This document shows positions 1 through 5,071 of a stretch of DNA of 5,071 nucleotides, in pieces. The stretch is taken from NCBI GenBank assembly GCA_947446155.1, contig CANFFZ010000129.1, positions 1 to 5,071 on the forward strand, written 5' to 3'. A program made the translations under genes and the position numbers. Origin of the DNA: Chloroflexota bacterium. GTDB lineage: Bacteria > Chloroflexota > Dehalococcoidia > UBA2979. Under the pieces are notes generated by a model. It was not told the origin of the DNA. It searched no databases and saw only the letters and a program-made list of their open reading frames with translations. The first letter of the stretch is position 1, and each line of letters begins with the position of its first letter.

Positions 1-1107
1 TACCGCGACCTCTCGCTGGCGCAGGTCGGGTTGATGGAGACGTTCTTCCAGGTCGTGAAGATGGTGGGGCAGGTGCCGACGGGTGCCTTCGCCGATCGCT
101 ACGGCCGCCGCCTCACCTTCATCGTCGGGATGGCGATCGAGGGTGCGGGCATCCTGCTGTTCGGACTCGCCTCGAACTTCCCGCTGCTGGTGCTGTCGTA
201 TGCGCTGTGGGCCTTCGGCCTCACCTTCTGGCAGGGCAACGAGAACGCCTACATCTACGACGCACTCGGCGCCGAGGATCGTGAGCGCGAGTATCCGAGT
301 CATGCTGGCCGCCTGCTGGCGATCACGGCGACTGCCGGCATGTTCGGCTCGATCGTCGGCAGTGCCGTCGCGTCCCAGACCAACCTCATGTGGGGCATCG
401 TCGCGGGTGCCGTGCCGGTGATCCCTTCGATGCTCGTTGCTCTCGCGATGCGCGAGCCGCCGAGGAAGGGCGGCGTCCGGCCGTCCTACGTCGCCACGCT
501 GCGAGGTGCCTTCGCGGCTCTGCGTGCGCGGGCGGCGGTGCGCTGGGCGATCCTCTTCGAGGTCGCCCTCGCGTCATCGCGGCCGGCAAACGCGATCCTC
601 TTCCAGCCGTTCCTCGCGCGACACGATGTGCCGGTGGCATGGTTCGGTGCGGCAATCGTTCCAGTCGCGCTGGGCGCCGTCGTCGGCTCGATCGGCAGCG
701 CGAGGGTGGTGCAGACCTTCGGGATACAGCGGACGTTCGCGCTCTCGCTGGTGGGTTCGATCGCTTCGCTGGTCGTGCTCGCGACGGTCGACAGCATCTG
801 GGCGCTGACGGCGTACCCGCTGTTCATGGCCTCGCTCAGCCTCGGTGGTCCCGCACTCAGTGGGTACGTGAATACGAGGACCGAGTCCGCCCTCCGCGCG
901 ACCGTGCTCTCCGTCGCACCGCTCGGCATCGCCGTCGTCTTCTCGATGACGGCCGCCGGCGCCGGCATCATCGGCGATGCGCACCTGCTGGAGGCGTACG
1001 CAGCCCTCGCGGCCACCCTCGCCATCCTCGGCGGGGGCGCCTATGCGATGTGGCTCCGCGCTGATCGCGTCGAGAGGGGAGGTGGGTGTGCACTCGAAGC
1101 AAAGTGA
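1..1107 (+). CDS. MFS transporter, 5' end missing (368 residues visible)
   Basis: Major facilitator superfamily permease, an inner-membrane secondary transporter; the substrate cannot be told. The frame is open from base 1, so the start lies upstream; the TTG and ATG codons at 31-36 are internal. Visible residues 27-37 (TGAFADRYGRR) match MFS motif A, the loop between membrane helices 2 and 3, so only helix 1 and the N-terminus are missing. Hydrophobic segments alternate with short polar loops to the end. A basic central loop (about 150-180, with REPPRKGG) separates the six-helix halves. NENAYIYDAL (80-89), followed by a charged stretch and HAGR, resembles the conserved helix 4-5 region of a poorly characterised drug-efflux-like MFS subgroup. 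The stop is TGA at 1105-1107. The visible part plus about 30-40 residues gives the usual 400-residue length. It is convergent with the downstream operon, so probably functionally independent. The family is near certain; an efflux role is inference. Confidence 0.93.
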   Translation, partial: YRDLSLAQVGLMETFFQVVKMVGQVPTGAFADRYGRRLTFIVGMAIEGAGILLFGLASNFPLLVLSYALWAFGLTFWQGNENAYIYDALGAEDREREYPSHAGRLLAITATAGMFGSIVGSAVASQTNLMWGIVAGAVPVIPSMLVALAMREPPRKGGVRPSYVATLRGAFAALRARAAVRWAILFEVALASSRPANAILFQPFLARHDVPVAWFGAAIVPVALGAVVGSIGSARVVQTFGIQRTFALSLVGSIASLVVLATVDSIWALTAYPLFMASLSLGGPALSGYVNTRTESALRATVLSVAPLGIAVVFSMTAAGAGIIGDAHLLEAYAALAATLAILGGGAYAMWLRADRVERGGGCALEAK

Positions 1108-1343
1108 CGCAGTGGACACGTTGAGTGGGCGCACGCCGCCCTCATTCCAGGGCAAAGGGATCCGTACGGTGTTGCTGTCAACGTGACGGAACATACATAC
1201 GTGAGGCAGCACGGACGTGGGCTACAGCAGTGAAGGAGGTAGCGATTCAGGAGGTGAATGCGTAACGGATCGGTAGAGAGCGAGATGCCCCCGCTGCACC
1301 GATGGAGAGGGCGGCGTCGTCCGTCGGGCGGAAGCGTCGAGGG
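1108..1343. other. Gap between convergent genes
   Basis: This 236-base stretch lies between the MFS stop and the stop of the minus-strand DUF5667-like gene. No strong intrinsic terminator is visible. The best hairpin is GCCCT/AGGGC at 1138-1142 and 1149-1153 (5 pairs, 6-base loop), without a T-tract on either strand. ACGTG occurs three times (1181, 1199, 1215). Two AGGAGG-like sites (1234-1239 and 1249-1254) precede a 29-codon reading frame, 1258-1347, of doubtful reality. Its TAG stop overlaps the opposing gene's stop in the palindrome CTAG (1344-1347). Confidence 0.6.
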
Positions 1344-2282
1344 CTAGCGGCGGATGATCTCGCCGTCGTCCGGAGTCCCGGTCGGCGTCGGGCTCGCGGT
1401 TGGCGGGCTCGTCGGAGTCCCGGTTGGCGTCGGGCTCGCGGTTGGCGGGCTCGTCGGAGTCCCGGTTGGCGTCCCCGTTGGCGTCGAGGTGGGAGTCGCG
1501 GTGGGAGTCGCGGTGGGAGTCGCGGTCGCGGTGGGCTGAATGGCGAGGAAGCGCGTGGCGACGACGGCGCCGTCTTTTGCGGCACGCTGCGCGGCAGCGA
1601 GGGCACCCTCGGCACCCGGGCCAGCCGTGGTGGTTTCGAGGACCTGGGCGCCGGCGGCGATGGCGGTCGCGTAGGTGGTGACGGCCTGACGCGAGATCAC
1701 GTCCGGGCGCTGTTCGATCAGGTTGGACATCCGCGCGCTGGTCTCCACGACTTCGCGGAAGAGCGATGCGGGCACGGAATCGCCGCGTTCGCGGTGCTGC
1801 TGGATCGTCGTGAGCGCGGCGGCCATGCGGTCGAGTTCGTCCGTCGTGCTGGAAACCGTGAGGTTCGCGACGCCCGAGGTGCCCGTGCCCGCGCTCGGGT
1901 TGCCGAGGGCGAGCAGGCCGATGGCGGCGGCGGCGGCGGTACCGGCGAGGCCGTACCACAGGCGGCTGGCGCGCACGCGGAAGGTGCTGATGTTGGCGGG
2001 GACGCGCTCGGCTTCGAGGGAGTGGAGGATGGCGGCGCGCGAGCGGTGATGGAAGGAGCGGAATGACTGGCCGTCCGTCGCTTCCGCGATCGGGCCGCGC
2101 AGTGCGCTCACCATCGTGAGCAGGCCGGCGAGCGCGGGGTCTTCGCGCGGGTCGATGTCGGCGTCGCGGCTGTCCTCGGCGAGTTCGAGGGCATCGGCAA
2201 AGCGCAGCGCGTCCGCCAGAGCGGCCGCGTCGGCGGGCTGCTCCTCGGCCAGACTACCCATGAGGGGAGTTACCTCGCCCAT
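1344..2282 (-). CDS. Single-pass membrane protein, DUF5667-like, Thr/Pro-rich tail; likely anti-sigma partner
   Basis: A 312-residue protein encoded directly behind the ECF sigma gene. An acidic, helical N-terminal part (about 1-100) includes a basic segment ending HSLEAER and is predicted cytoplasmic. One membrane helix spans about 108-127 (LWYGLAGTAAAAAIGLLALG). The external helical domain (about 138-250) resembles DUF5667, found in membrane proteins linked to ECF sigma factors. The tail (about 250-304) is almost only Thr, Pro, Ser, Ala and Gly, like a cell-wall-spanning or glycosylated stalk, and ends DDGEIIRR. The ATG at 2282 overlaps the sigma gene by 13 bases; AAGGAG lies 11 bases upstream, suggesting translational coupling. 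An in-frame ATG at codon 8 (2261) would start 8 bases after the sigma stop and is a real alternative. No zinc-binding HxxxCxxC anti-sigma motif is present. The anti-sigma or sensor role is inferred from position and topology; the DUF5667 match is from memory and not searched. Confidence 0.8.
   Translation of the reverse strand: MGEVTPLMGSLAEEQPADAAALADALRFADALELAEDSRDADIDPREDPALAGLLTMVSALRGPIAEATDGQSFRSFHHRSRAAILHSLEAERVPANISTFRVRASRLWYGLAGTAAAAAIGLLALGNPSAGTGTSGVANLTVSSTTDELDRMAAALTTIQQHRERGDSVPASLFREVVETSARMSNLIEQRPDVISRQAVTTYATAIAAGAQVLETTTAGPGAEGALAAAQRAAKDGAVVATRFLAIQPTATATPTATPTATPTSTPTGTPTGTPTSPPTASPTPTGTPTSPPTASPTPTGTPDDGEIIRR
1371..1473 (-). repeat. 42-base tandem repeat coding for a 14-residue Thr/Pro unit
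   Basis: Two adjacent 42-base copies, 1371-1412 and 1413-1454, differ at one base (C1383 against T1425). They are followed by the first 19 bases of a third copy, 1455-1473. On the minus strand each unit gives PTSPPTASPTPTGT in frame, so unit gain or loss changes the stalk by 14 residues without a frameshift. The near-identity implies recent duplication. Confidence 0.9.
1488..1523 (-). repeat. 12-base tandem repeat, three perfect copies
   Basis: GGTGGGAGTCGC occurs three times in a row, at 1488-1499, 1500-1511 and 1512-1523, followed by a degraded partial unit to about 1535. It codes on the minus strand for alternating Thr/Pro/Ala residues at the start of the stalk, next to the membrane-distal end of the DUF5667-like domain. 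It is a separate, shorter-period array than the 42-base repeat beside it. Confidence 0.88.
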
Positions 2283-3013
2283 CGCCCTGATTGCTCCTTC
2301 GGTGCCGGAGTCCGCTCGTGAGCGGCTTCAGCCTCGCTGTCCTGGCGTTCCAGGATCTCTTTCAGTCGTTTGACGCCTTTGTGCTGAAGCACTTTGACGT
2401 TGGTCTCGTTCTTGTCCAGCGCTTCCGCTGTCTCTGCCACGGTCATCCCCGCGCCGAACCGCAGTTGGATCACTTCGCGCTGTGCGGGGGGCAGTTGCTC
2501 CACCGCGACGAAGATCTCCTGGATGGTGATCGAGGTTTCGGCGAGTTCCGCCGGGCCCCGATGTTCGTCCGCGATCCAGTCCGGCACCTCTCCCACCGTG
2601 GTCCGCAGTGCGGATCGCCGGTAGTGCGAGATGACGTGGTTGCGGGCGATGCGGAAGAGCCAGGCGCGGAAGGGACTCCGCTCCTCGACTGCTTCAGCCG
2701 TCCCGCCCTGCGCTGCTGCGCTCCCCTTGCCGGCCGCACTCCCCGCACCTGAGGTGAGGGGAGGAAGCGGTCGCCACTCGAACCCAGAGACTGCCTGCAT
2801 GACCTTGATGAAGATCTCTTCAGCGAGGTCTTCCGCGTCAGTTTCGTTGCCGACGCGGGAGAGGCAGAACCGGTAGAGCGGTGCGACGTAGGCGTCGTAC
2901 AGCAGCCCGACGGCCTGCTGGTCGCCCCGGCCCGCGCGCTCGACAAGCGTGCGTTCCTGTTCGACCGGTAAGCCGCCCCGTGAGGGAGTGCGATCCGCGC
3001 TACCCGGCTGCAC
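2270..3013 (-). CDS. ECF-family RNA polymerase sigma factor
   Basis: A 247-residue sigma-70 family regulator of the two-domain ECF type, which directs RNA polymerase to a small stress or envelope regulon. The GTG start at 3013 is chosen because GAGGAG (3027-3022) lies 8 bases before it. Sigma-2 begins at about residue 36 (YDAYVAPLYRFCLSRV, then NETDAEDLAEEIF at 56-68) and resumes at 113-133 with SPFRAWLFRIARNHVISHYRR, the -10-recognition part. Sigma-4 is at about 171-222, with QLPPAQREVIQLRFGAGMTV followed by the helix-turn-helix (about 191-220), which reads the -35 element. A low-complexity Gly/Ala/Pro stretch at 82-111 breaks sigma-2 where relatives run straight through. It coincides with palindromic DNA, so it looks like an insert; without it the protein would have a usual ECF length. 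No SnoaL-like C-terminal domain is seen; the last 25 residues are a polar tail. The next gene overlaps the end by 13 bases. Family sure; ECF subgroup and regulon unknown. Confidence 0.95.
   Translation of the reverse strand: MQPGSADRTPSRGGLPVEQERTLVERAGRGDQQAVGLLYDAYVAPLYRFCLSRVGNETDAEDLAEEIFIKVMQAVSGFEWRPLPPLTSGAGSAAGKGSAAAQGGTAEAVEERSPFRAWLFRIARNHVISHYRRSALRTTVGEVPDWIADEHRGPAELAETSITIQEIFVAVEQLPPAQREVIQLRFGAGMTVAETAEALDKNETNVKVLQHKGVKRLKEILERQDSEAEAAHERTPAPKEQSGRWAR
2687..2763. repeat. Palindromic element inserted in frame in the sigma gene
   Basis: The right part (2739-2763) is a 25-base near-perfect palindrome: arms ctccccgcacct (2739-2750) and aggtgaggggag (2752-2763) pair at 11 of 12 positions around one base. 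The left part has GACTGCT (2687-2693) and AGCCGTC (2696-2702), pairing at 6 of 7 around TC. Between them lies a C-rich stretch containing GCCGGC. Together they cover sigma residues about 84-109, the part with no counterpart in ordinary ECF sigma-2 domains. This resembles the palindromic elements known to insert in frame in rickettsial genes, although copies elsewhere in the genome cannot be checked here. Confidence 0.6.
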
Positions 3014-3021
3014 CTGGGCCG

Positions 3022-3027
3022 CTCCTC
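3022..3027 (-). promoter_or_regulatory. Ribosome binding site of the sigma gene
   Basis: Read on the minus strand this is GAGGAG, 8 bases before the GTG at 3013-3011. It decides the start: no ATG lies near the N-terminal edge of the sigma-2 domain, and the spacing is optimal. Confidence 0.75.
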
Positions 3028-3080
3028 AACCGTCTGTCGACTGTGCGCGAGGCGCCGCTGTAGGCCGGAGACTCACTCAA

Positions 3081-3086
3081 AGTATA
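3081..3086 (-). promoter_or_regulatory. Candidate -10 box for the sigma operon
   Basis: The minus strand reads TATACT here, 5 of 6 against the housekeeping consensus TATAAT, with TG two bases upstream (nearly an extended -10). A transcript from it would have a leader of roughly 60 bases. The -35 position (GGGCTG-like) is poor. No convincing ECF-type -35/-10 pair was found by eye, so autoregulation is not demonstrated. Confidence 0.3.
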
Positions 3087-3141
3087 GACAGGCAAGCTGT
3101 GGGCAGCCCGCGTCGGGCAGTCGGCCGGTACCGCATTTCCC

Positions 3142-3165
3142 CGTTCGTAATACAGCGAACGCTGT
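3142..3165. repeat. Two overlapping dyads upstream of the sigma operon
   Basis: CGTTCG (3142-3147) and CGAACG (3156-3161) form a perfect 6-base inverted repeat around 8 bases. Overlapping it, ACAGCG (3152-3157) and CGCTGT (3160-3165) form a second perfect inverted repeat around AA. They lie 56-84 bases upstream of the candidate -10 box, where an operator or activator site could be. The arms overlap, so as RNA the two hairpins would exclude each other. Confidence 0.4.
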
Positions 3166-3221
3166 TGTCGGGGTTTAGTTAACGGGAGGGTGCCCGGTGG
3201 TCGCGGGGCGGTTGCCGTTGA

Positions 3222-3386
3222 ATGGAGTCGGGGGCAGTAAATGCTCGTACCGCCTCGGCATACGCCTACGGTGAGGCACTGCCCGGCTGGGCAAGGCCGG
3301 TGTTACCGGTTGGGGCAGGCGCCGCGGTGATGCTCGTCATGTGTATCTGGGTATGCAATAAGGTTCAGATAATCAGATTACTCTGA
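3222..3386 (+). CDS. Possible small membrane peptide, 54 residues
   Basis: The frame runs from ATG at 3222, immediately after an in-frame TGA, to TGA at 3384-3386. The product starts MESGAVNARTASAYAYGEAL, then has a hydrophobic run at residues 26-45 (PVLPVGAGAAVMLVMCIWVC) followed by a short basic tail NKVQIIRLL. This is the pattern of a single-pass membrane peptide with a positive end on the cytoplasmic side. No family is recognised. Against it: there is no good ribosome binding site, codon third positions are less GC-biased than in the neighbouring genes, and its stop lies inside the dyad at 3364-3395. It may be chance. Confidence 0.22.
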   Translation: MESGAVNARTASAYAYGEALPGWARPVLPVGAGAAVMLVMCIWVCNKVQIIRLL

Positions 3387-3395
3387 TGATCTAAA
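3364..3395. repeat. Long AT-rich dyad upstream of the surface-protein gene
   Basis: Arms 3364-3377 (ttcagataatcaga) and 3382-3395 (tctgatgatctaaa) pair at 12 of 14 positions around a 4-base centre, with ATCAGA/TCTGAT as the perfect core. It lies in the most AT-rich part of a GC-rich window. No T-tract follows on the plus strand, so it is a poor intrinsic terminator. A repressor or activator operator is the more natural reading. Confidence 0.5.
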
Positions 3396-3407
3396 GCGTT
3401 GATGGCG

Positions 3408-3417
3408 ACGTATACGT
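3408..3417. promoter_or_regulatory. Perfect 10-base palindrome ACGTATACGT
   Basis: A self-complementary 10-mer 13 bases downstream of the long dyad, in the same AT-rich stretch. Such short palindromes are common transcription-factor half-site pairs. TTGATG (3399-3404) just before it resembles a -35 element, but no -10 box stands at the right spacing. Confidence 0.3.
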
Positions 3418-3724
3418 TATATCTAGTCGTGCCGCCTCGGATCCAGCGACCGAGGACCGGCTTCCCAGATTCCTGGGTGGTGGAGTTAACCCAAGGGGCT
3501 CCAGGTGCGTTTCTACCCTTGCACCGTGTCTGCATGTGCATATCTGCATCTGCTTATACGATGTCGAGAATCTGTTCGACCGCGAAAGACGGGCGATAGC
3601 AGTAGCTGGTGGCGCACCGCTCGAGCGGCGGCATCAGATGCTCATCTCCGTCTCTGGTCATAAGGAAAGGGAACGGCAGGGACAAGACCGCAACGACCGA
3701 CTGAACAATTACGCACTGATTCCT

Positions 3725-3730
3725 GGAGGA
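3725..3730 (+). promoter_or_regulatory. Ribosome binding site of the surface-protein gene
   Basis: GGAGGA stands 4 bases before TTG at 3735-3737. It fixes the start at TTG rather than the in-frame ATG at 3792, which would cut the signal peptide in half. Confidence 0.8.
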
Positions 3731-3734
3731 ATCC

Positions 3735-5071
3735 TTGACTTCATTCAAAAAGTTTCTTGCTCCGCTCACCGCGGTAGCGCTGGTGGCCGTGATGGCCGTC
3801 TCGCTCATCGGTCAGCAGCGAACAGCTTCTGCCACCGGTGAAGGAGTCGCGGTCACGGCCTTCACGCATACTGCTCCGGTTCAGCTTGCTGGCCTGGTTG
3901 AGACGTACACGATTGGTTTCACCGCCTCGAACGACGGTGACATCCTCGCCGCCGGTACTATCGCGACCACGTGGCCCGCAGGGTTCGTGCTTCCGCCGGT
4001 CCCGATTTGTGCCGTGGGGGTCGGCTTCACTGGTGCGTTGCTTACTTGTGCGACCGTCGGCCAAGTTGTCACGGCCACCCTTGGCGTCGGCACCACGGTT
4101 GCAGACAATGCTGTGGTCACATTCACCATCGCTGGTATCACCAACCCGACCGCCCAAACCTTCTTGGCTGCTGCTGGGCCGAGCATTGTCACGAGCGGCA
4201 GCACGGTCGCGCGCCCCTCGCTGGTCGCGCTCACGATTTGGAGCCCCGCGGTTACTGCTTCGATTCAGGCTATCGGCCTGGTTGAGACGTACACGGCAAC
4301 CTTCACATCGTCGTCCACCGGCAACCTCGCTGTTGCTGGGACTGTGACGGTCGTGTTCCCCGCTGGGTTCACGGTTCCAACTGCTCCGACTTGTACCTTC
4401 CCGGTAGGGTTCGCTGGCGCGACAGCCACTTGTGTGGGCACCCCGTCGGCGACCGTGCCGACTGTGGTTGCCACCCTTACTGGTGGCACGCTTGCTGTAC
4501 GCACCGTTGGCTCAATGGCCATCACGGGCATCACTAACCCGGCGGCGGCGACGGTCTTCGCCGTTGGCACGACTGCTGGCAGCATCGCGACGAGTGCTGA
4601 TGTGACGCCTCGTGGTAACGGGGCCGCGATGACGGTCTGGACCACCACCGCGACGAAGAACCCGGCAACGGGTACGGCGGATGGTGCGGGCTCGGTGACG
4701 GTCACGTTCACGAGCTCGGCAGCCGCCGTCACCGGTGCAACCGGTACGACGTCTCCGGTCCTGACCGTGTCTACTGACGTCGGCACAATCCCGACGGCTC
4801 TGAGTGGTGCCCAAGGTCAGACCTTCACGGCTTCACTGACGGGTGCCACGCAGGCAACCTCAGGCGTGGCCGCGAACAGTGGTGGAGCTGCTGCCCCGCT
4901 GGTCGCAGTCATCAAGGCCCCGACGACTGCAGGCACCTCGACGGTGCTCCTGCGGGCGACGCCGGTGAACGGTGGTGCTGCGGTTCTGCTTGGTTCGACG
5001 CAGATCACGTGGACTGCTGCGACCGCTCTCGCGGGTGCAGCGGCTACGGTCACTGTCGTTCCTGCTGCCGA
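3735..5071 (+). CDS. Secreted surface protein with tandem Ig-like modules, 3' end missing
   Basis: The frame is open from TTG 3735 to the window edge (445 residues and 2 bases), so the gene is incomplete. Residues 1-33 are a Sec signal peptide: SFKK, a hydrophobic core (about 8-25), then an AxA-type site ending ASA at 31-33. The mature part is rich in Thr, Ala, Val and Gly, typical of beta-sandwich surface proteins. Two related modules, about 51-159 and 179-290, each run from LVETYT through FPAGF or WPAGF to GITNP, and each has a cysteine pair 13 residues apart (C92/C105, C220/C233), probably a disulfide. The GITNP pattern resembles Ig-like repeats of S-layer and adhesin proteins. From 291 another all-beta region begins, with TVSTDVGTIPTALSGAQGQT (344-363) recalling bacterial Ig-like (Big-type) domains. 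Codons ending in T are commoner than in the other genes. No anchor is visible; it would be beyond the window. An S-layer, adhesin or stalk role is inference. Confidence 0.88.
   Translation, partial: MTSFKKFLAPLTAVALVAVMAVSLIGQQRTASATGEGVAVTAFTHTAPVQLAGLVETYTIGFTASNDGDILAAGTIATTWPAGFVLPPVPICAVGVGFTGALLTCATVGQVVTATLGVGTTVADNAVVTFTIAGITNPTAQTFLAAAGPSIVTSGSTVARPSLVALTIWSPAVTASIQAIGLVETYTATFTSSSTGNLAVAGTVTVVFPAGFTVPTAPTCTFPVGFAGATATCVGTPSATVPTVVATLTGGTLAVRTVGSMAITGITNPAAATVFAVGTTAGSIATSADVTPRGNGAAMTVWTTTATKNPATGTADGAGSVTVTFTSSAAAVTGATGTTSPVLTVSTDVGTIPTALSGAQGQTFTASLTGATQATSGVAANSGGAAAPLVAVIKAPTTAGTSTVLLRATPVNGGAAVLLGSTQITWTAATALAGAAATVTVVPAA
3885..4604 (+). repeat. Tandem duplication of a cysteine-paired module within the surface protein
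   Basis: Copy 1 is about 3885-4211 and copy 2 about 4269-4604, with a period of 384 bases (128 codons). Twenty bases starting ggcctggttg are identical at 3891-3910 and 4275-4294; elsewhere the copies agree mainly at protein level (AGT, PAGF, both cysteines, the GITNP box). The duplication is therefore old, with one conserved DNA patch. Confidence 0.85.

Larger units (their letters stand above)
3014..3734. other. 721-base divergent intergenic region
   Basis: This region lies between the sigma operon (leftward) and the surface-protein gene (rightward). It holds the sigma ribosome binding site and a candidate -10 box near its left end, two overlapping dyads at 3142-3165, a possible 54-codon membrane peptide (3222-3386), an AT-rich stretch (about 3355-3425) with a long dyad and a perfect palindrome, three TGCAT words at 3531-3549, and the surface-gene ribosome binding site. 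From about 3400 to 3720 the open frames have no recognisable family or good ribosome binding site, so a long leader is likely. No tRNA or known riboswitch was recognised. Confidence 0.6.

Noticed and set aside
1138..1153. GCCCT/AGGGC hairpin 30 bases after the MFS stop as a terminator
   Set aside because: Only five pairs and no T-tract on either strand; such hairpins are expected by chance in GC-rich DNA.
574..1212. Minus-strand frame of 212 codons overlapping the MFS gene
   Set aside because: Its composition (Arg, His, Glu, Gly) is that of an antisense GC-rich frame, and it has no domain; the MFS frame is unmistakable.
1302..2066. Plus-strand open frame of 254 codons opposite the DUF5667-like gene
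   Set aside because: It is Gly/Arg-rich low complexity made by the complement of the Thr/Pro repeat and GC-rich codons. The minus-strand gene has a membrane helix, coupling to the sigma gene and a coherent domain order.
3280..3309. Two adjacent small hairpins (TGCCC/GGGCA and CCGGT/ACCGG) as a possible riboswitch or structured RNA
   Set aside because: Five-pair stems only, no conserved core of a known riboswitch class recognised, and they lie within the candidate small reading frame and far from the downstream start.
3519..3546. TTGCAC followed 16 bases later by TATCTG as a promoter for the surface gene
   Set aside because: The -10 match is only three of six and the nearby TGCAT repeats make chance matches likely; not strong enough to list as a feature.
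3399..3599. Plus-strand frame of 66 codons in the divergent intergenic region
   Set aside because: TTG start without a ribosome binding site, no hydrophobic or repeated pattern, no recognisable family, and it begins inside the dyad-rich stretch.
3536..3841. Plus-strand frame of 101 codons crossing the start of the surface-protein gene
   Set aside because: It overlaps the signal-peptide region in another frame, has no good ribosome binding site and no domain.
4265..4786. Long open frame on the minus strand (173 codons) opposite the surface-protein gene, with others at 3741-4157 and 3881-4234
   Set aside because: They are antisense shadows: the surface gene is rich in Thr, Ala, Val and Gly codons whose complements also lack stops. 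The plus-strand frame has a ribosome binding site, signal peptide and repeated modules; these have none.

Overview
The window looks like a GC-rich bacterial chromosome segment. The best guess at phylum is Chloroflexota (Dehalococcoidia-like): an ECF sigma factor is followed by a membrane protein with a DUF5667-like ectodomain and a long Thr/Pro 'TPTATP' tail, a combination I associate with that phylum. An actinobacterial-type host is the main alternative. No rRNA, tRNA, CRISPR array or insertion sequence was recognised.

Layout. (1) 1-1107, plus strand: the 3' part of a major facilitator superfamily (MFS) transporter whose start lies upstream. (2) 1108-1343: a short gap between convergent genes. 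(3) 3013 down to 1344, minus strand: a two-gene operon with an ECF-type RNA polymerase sigma factor (GTG start, good ribosome binding site) overlapping by 13 bases a single-pass membrane protein that is the likely anti-sigma or sensor partner. The sigma gene carries an in-frame palindromic insert between the two halves of its sigma-2 domain. The partner gene ends in a DNA-level tandem repeat coding for the Thr/Pro tail. (4) 3014-3734: a 721-base intergenic region between divergent genes, partly AT-rich, with several dyads, a candidate sigma -10 box and one possible 54-residue membrane peptide. (5) 3735-5071, plus strand: the 5' part of a large secreted surface protein. It starts at TTG after a GGAGGA site, has a clear signal peptide, and carries two tandem copies of an Ig-like module with a conserved cysteine pair. 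It runs off the window.

Working together. Sigma factor and membrane partner probably form one envelope-sensing switch, translationally coupled for stoichiometry. The divergent surface protein shares the intergenic region and could be a target, but nothing in the sequence proves that. The MFS gene converges on the operon and looks unrelated. The least ordinary items are the palindromic insert in the sigma gene, the repetitive cysteine-paired surface protein, and the dyads between the divergent genes.
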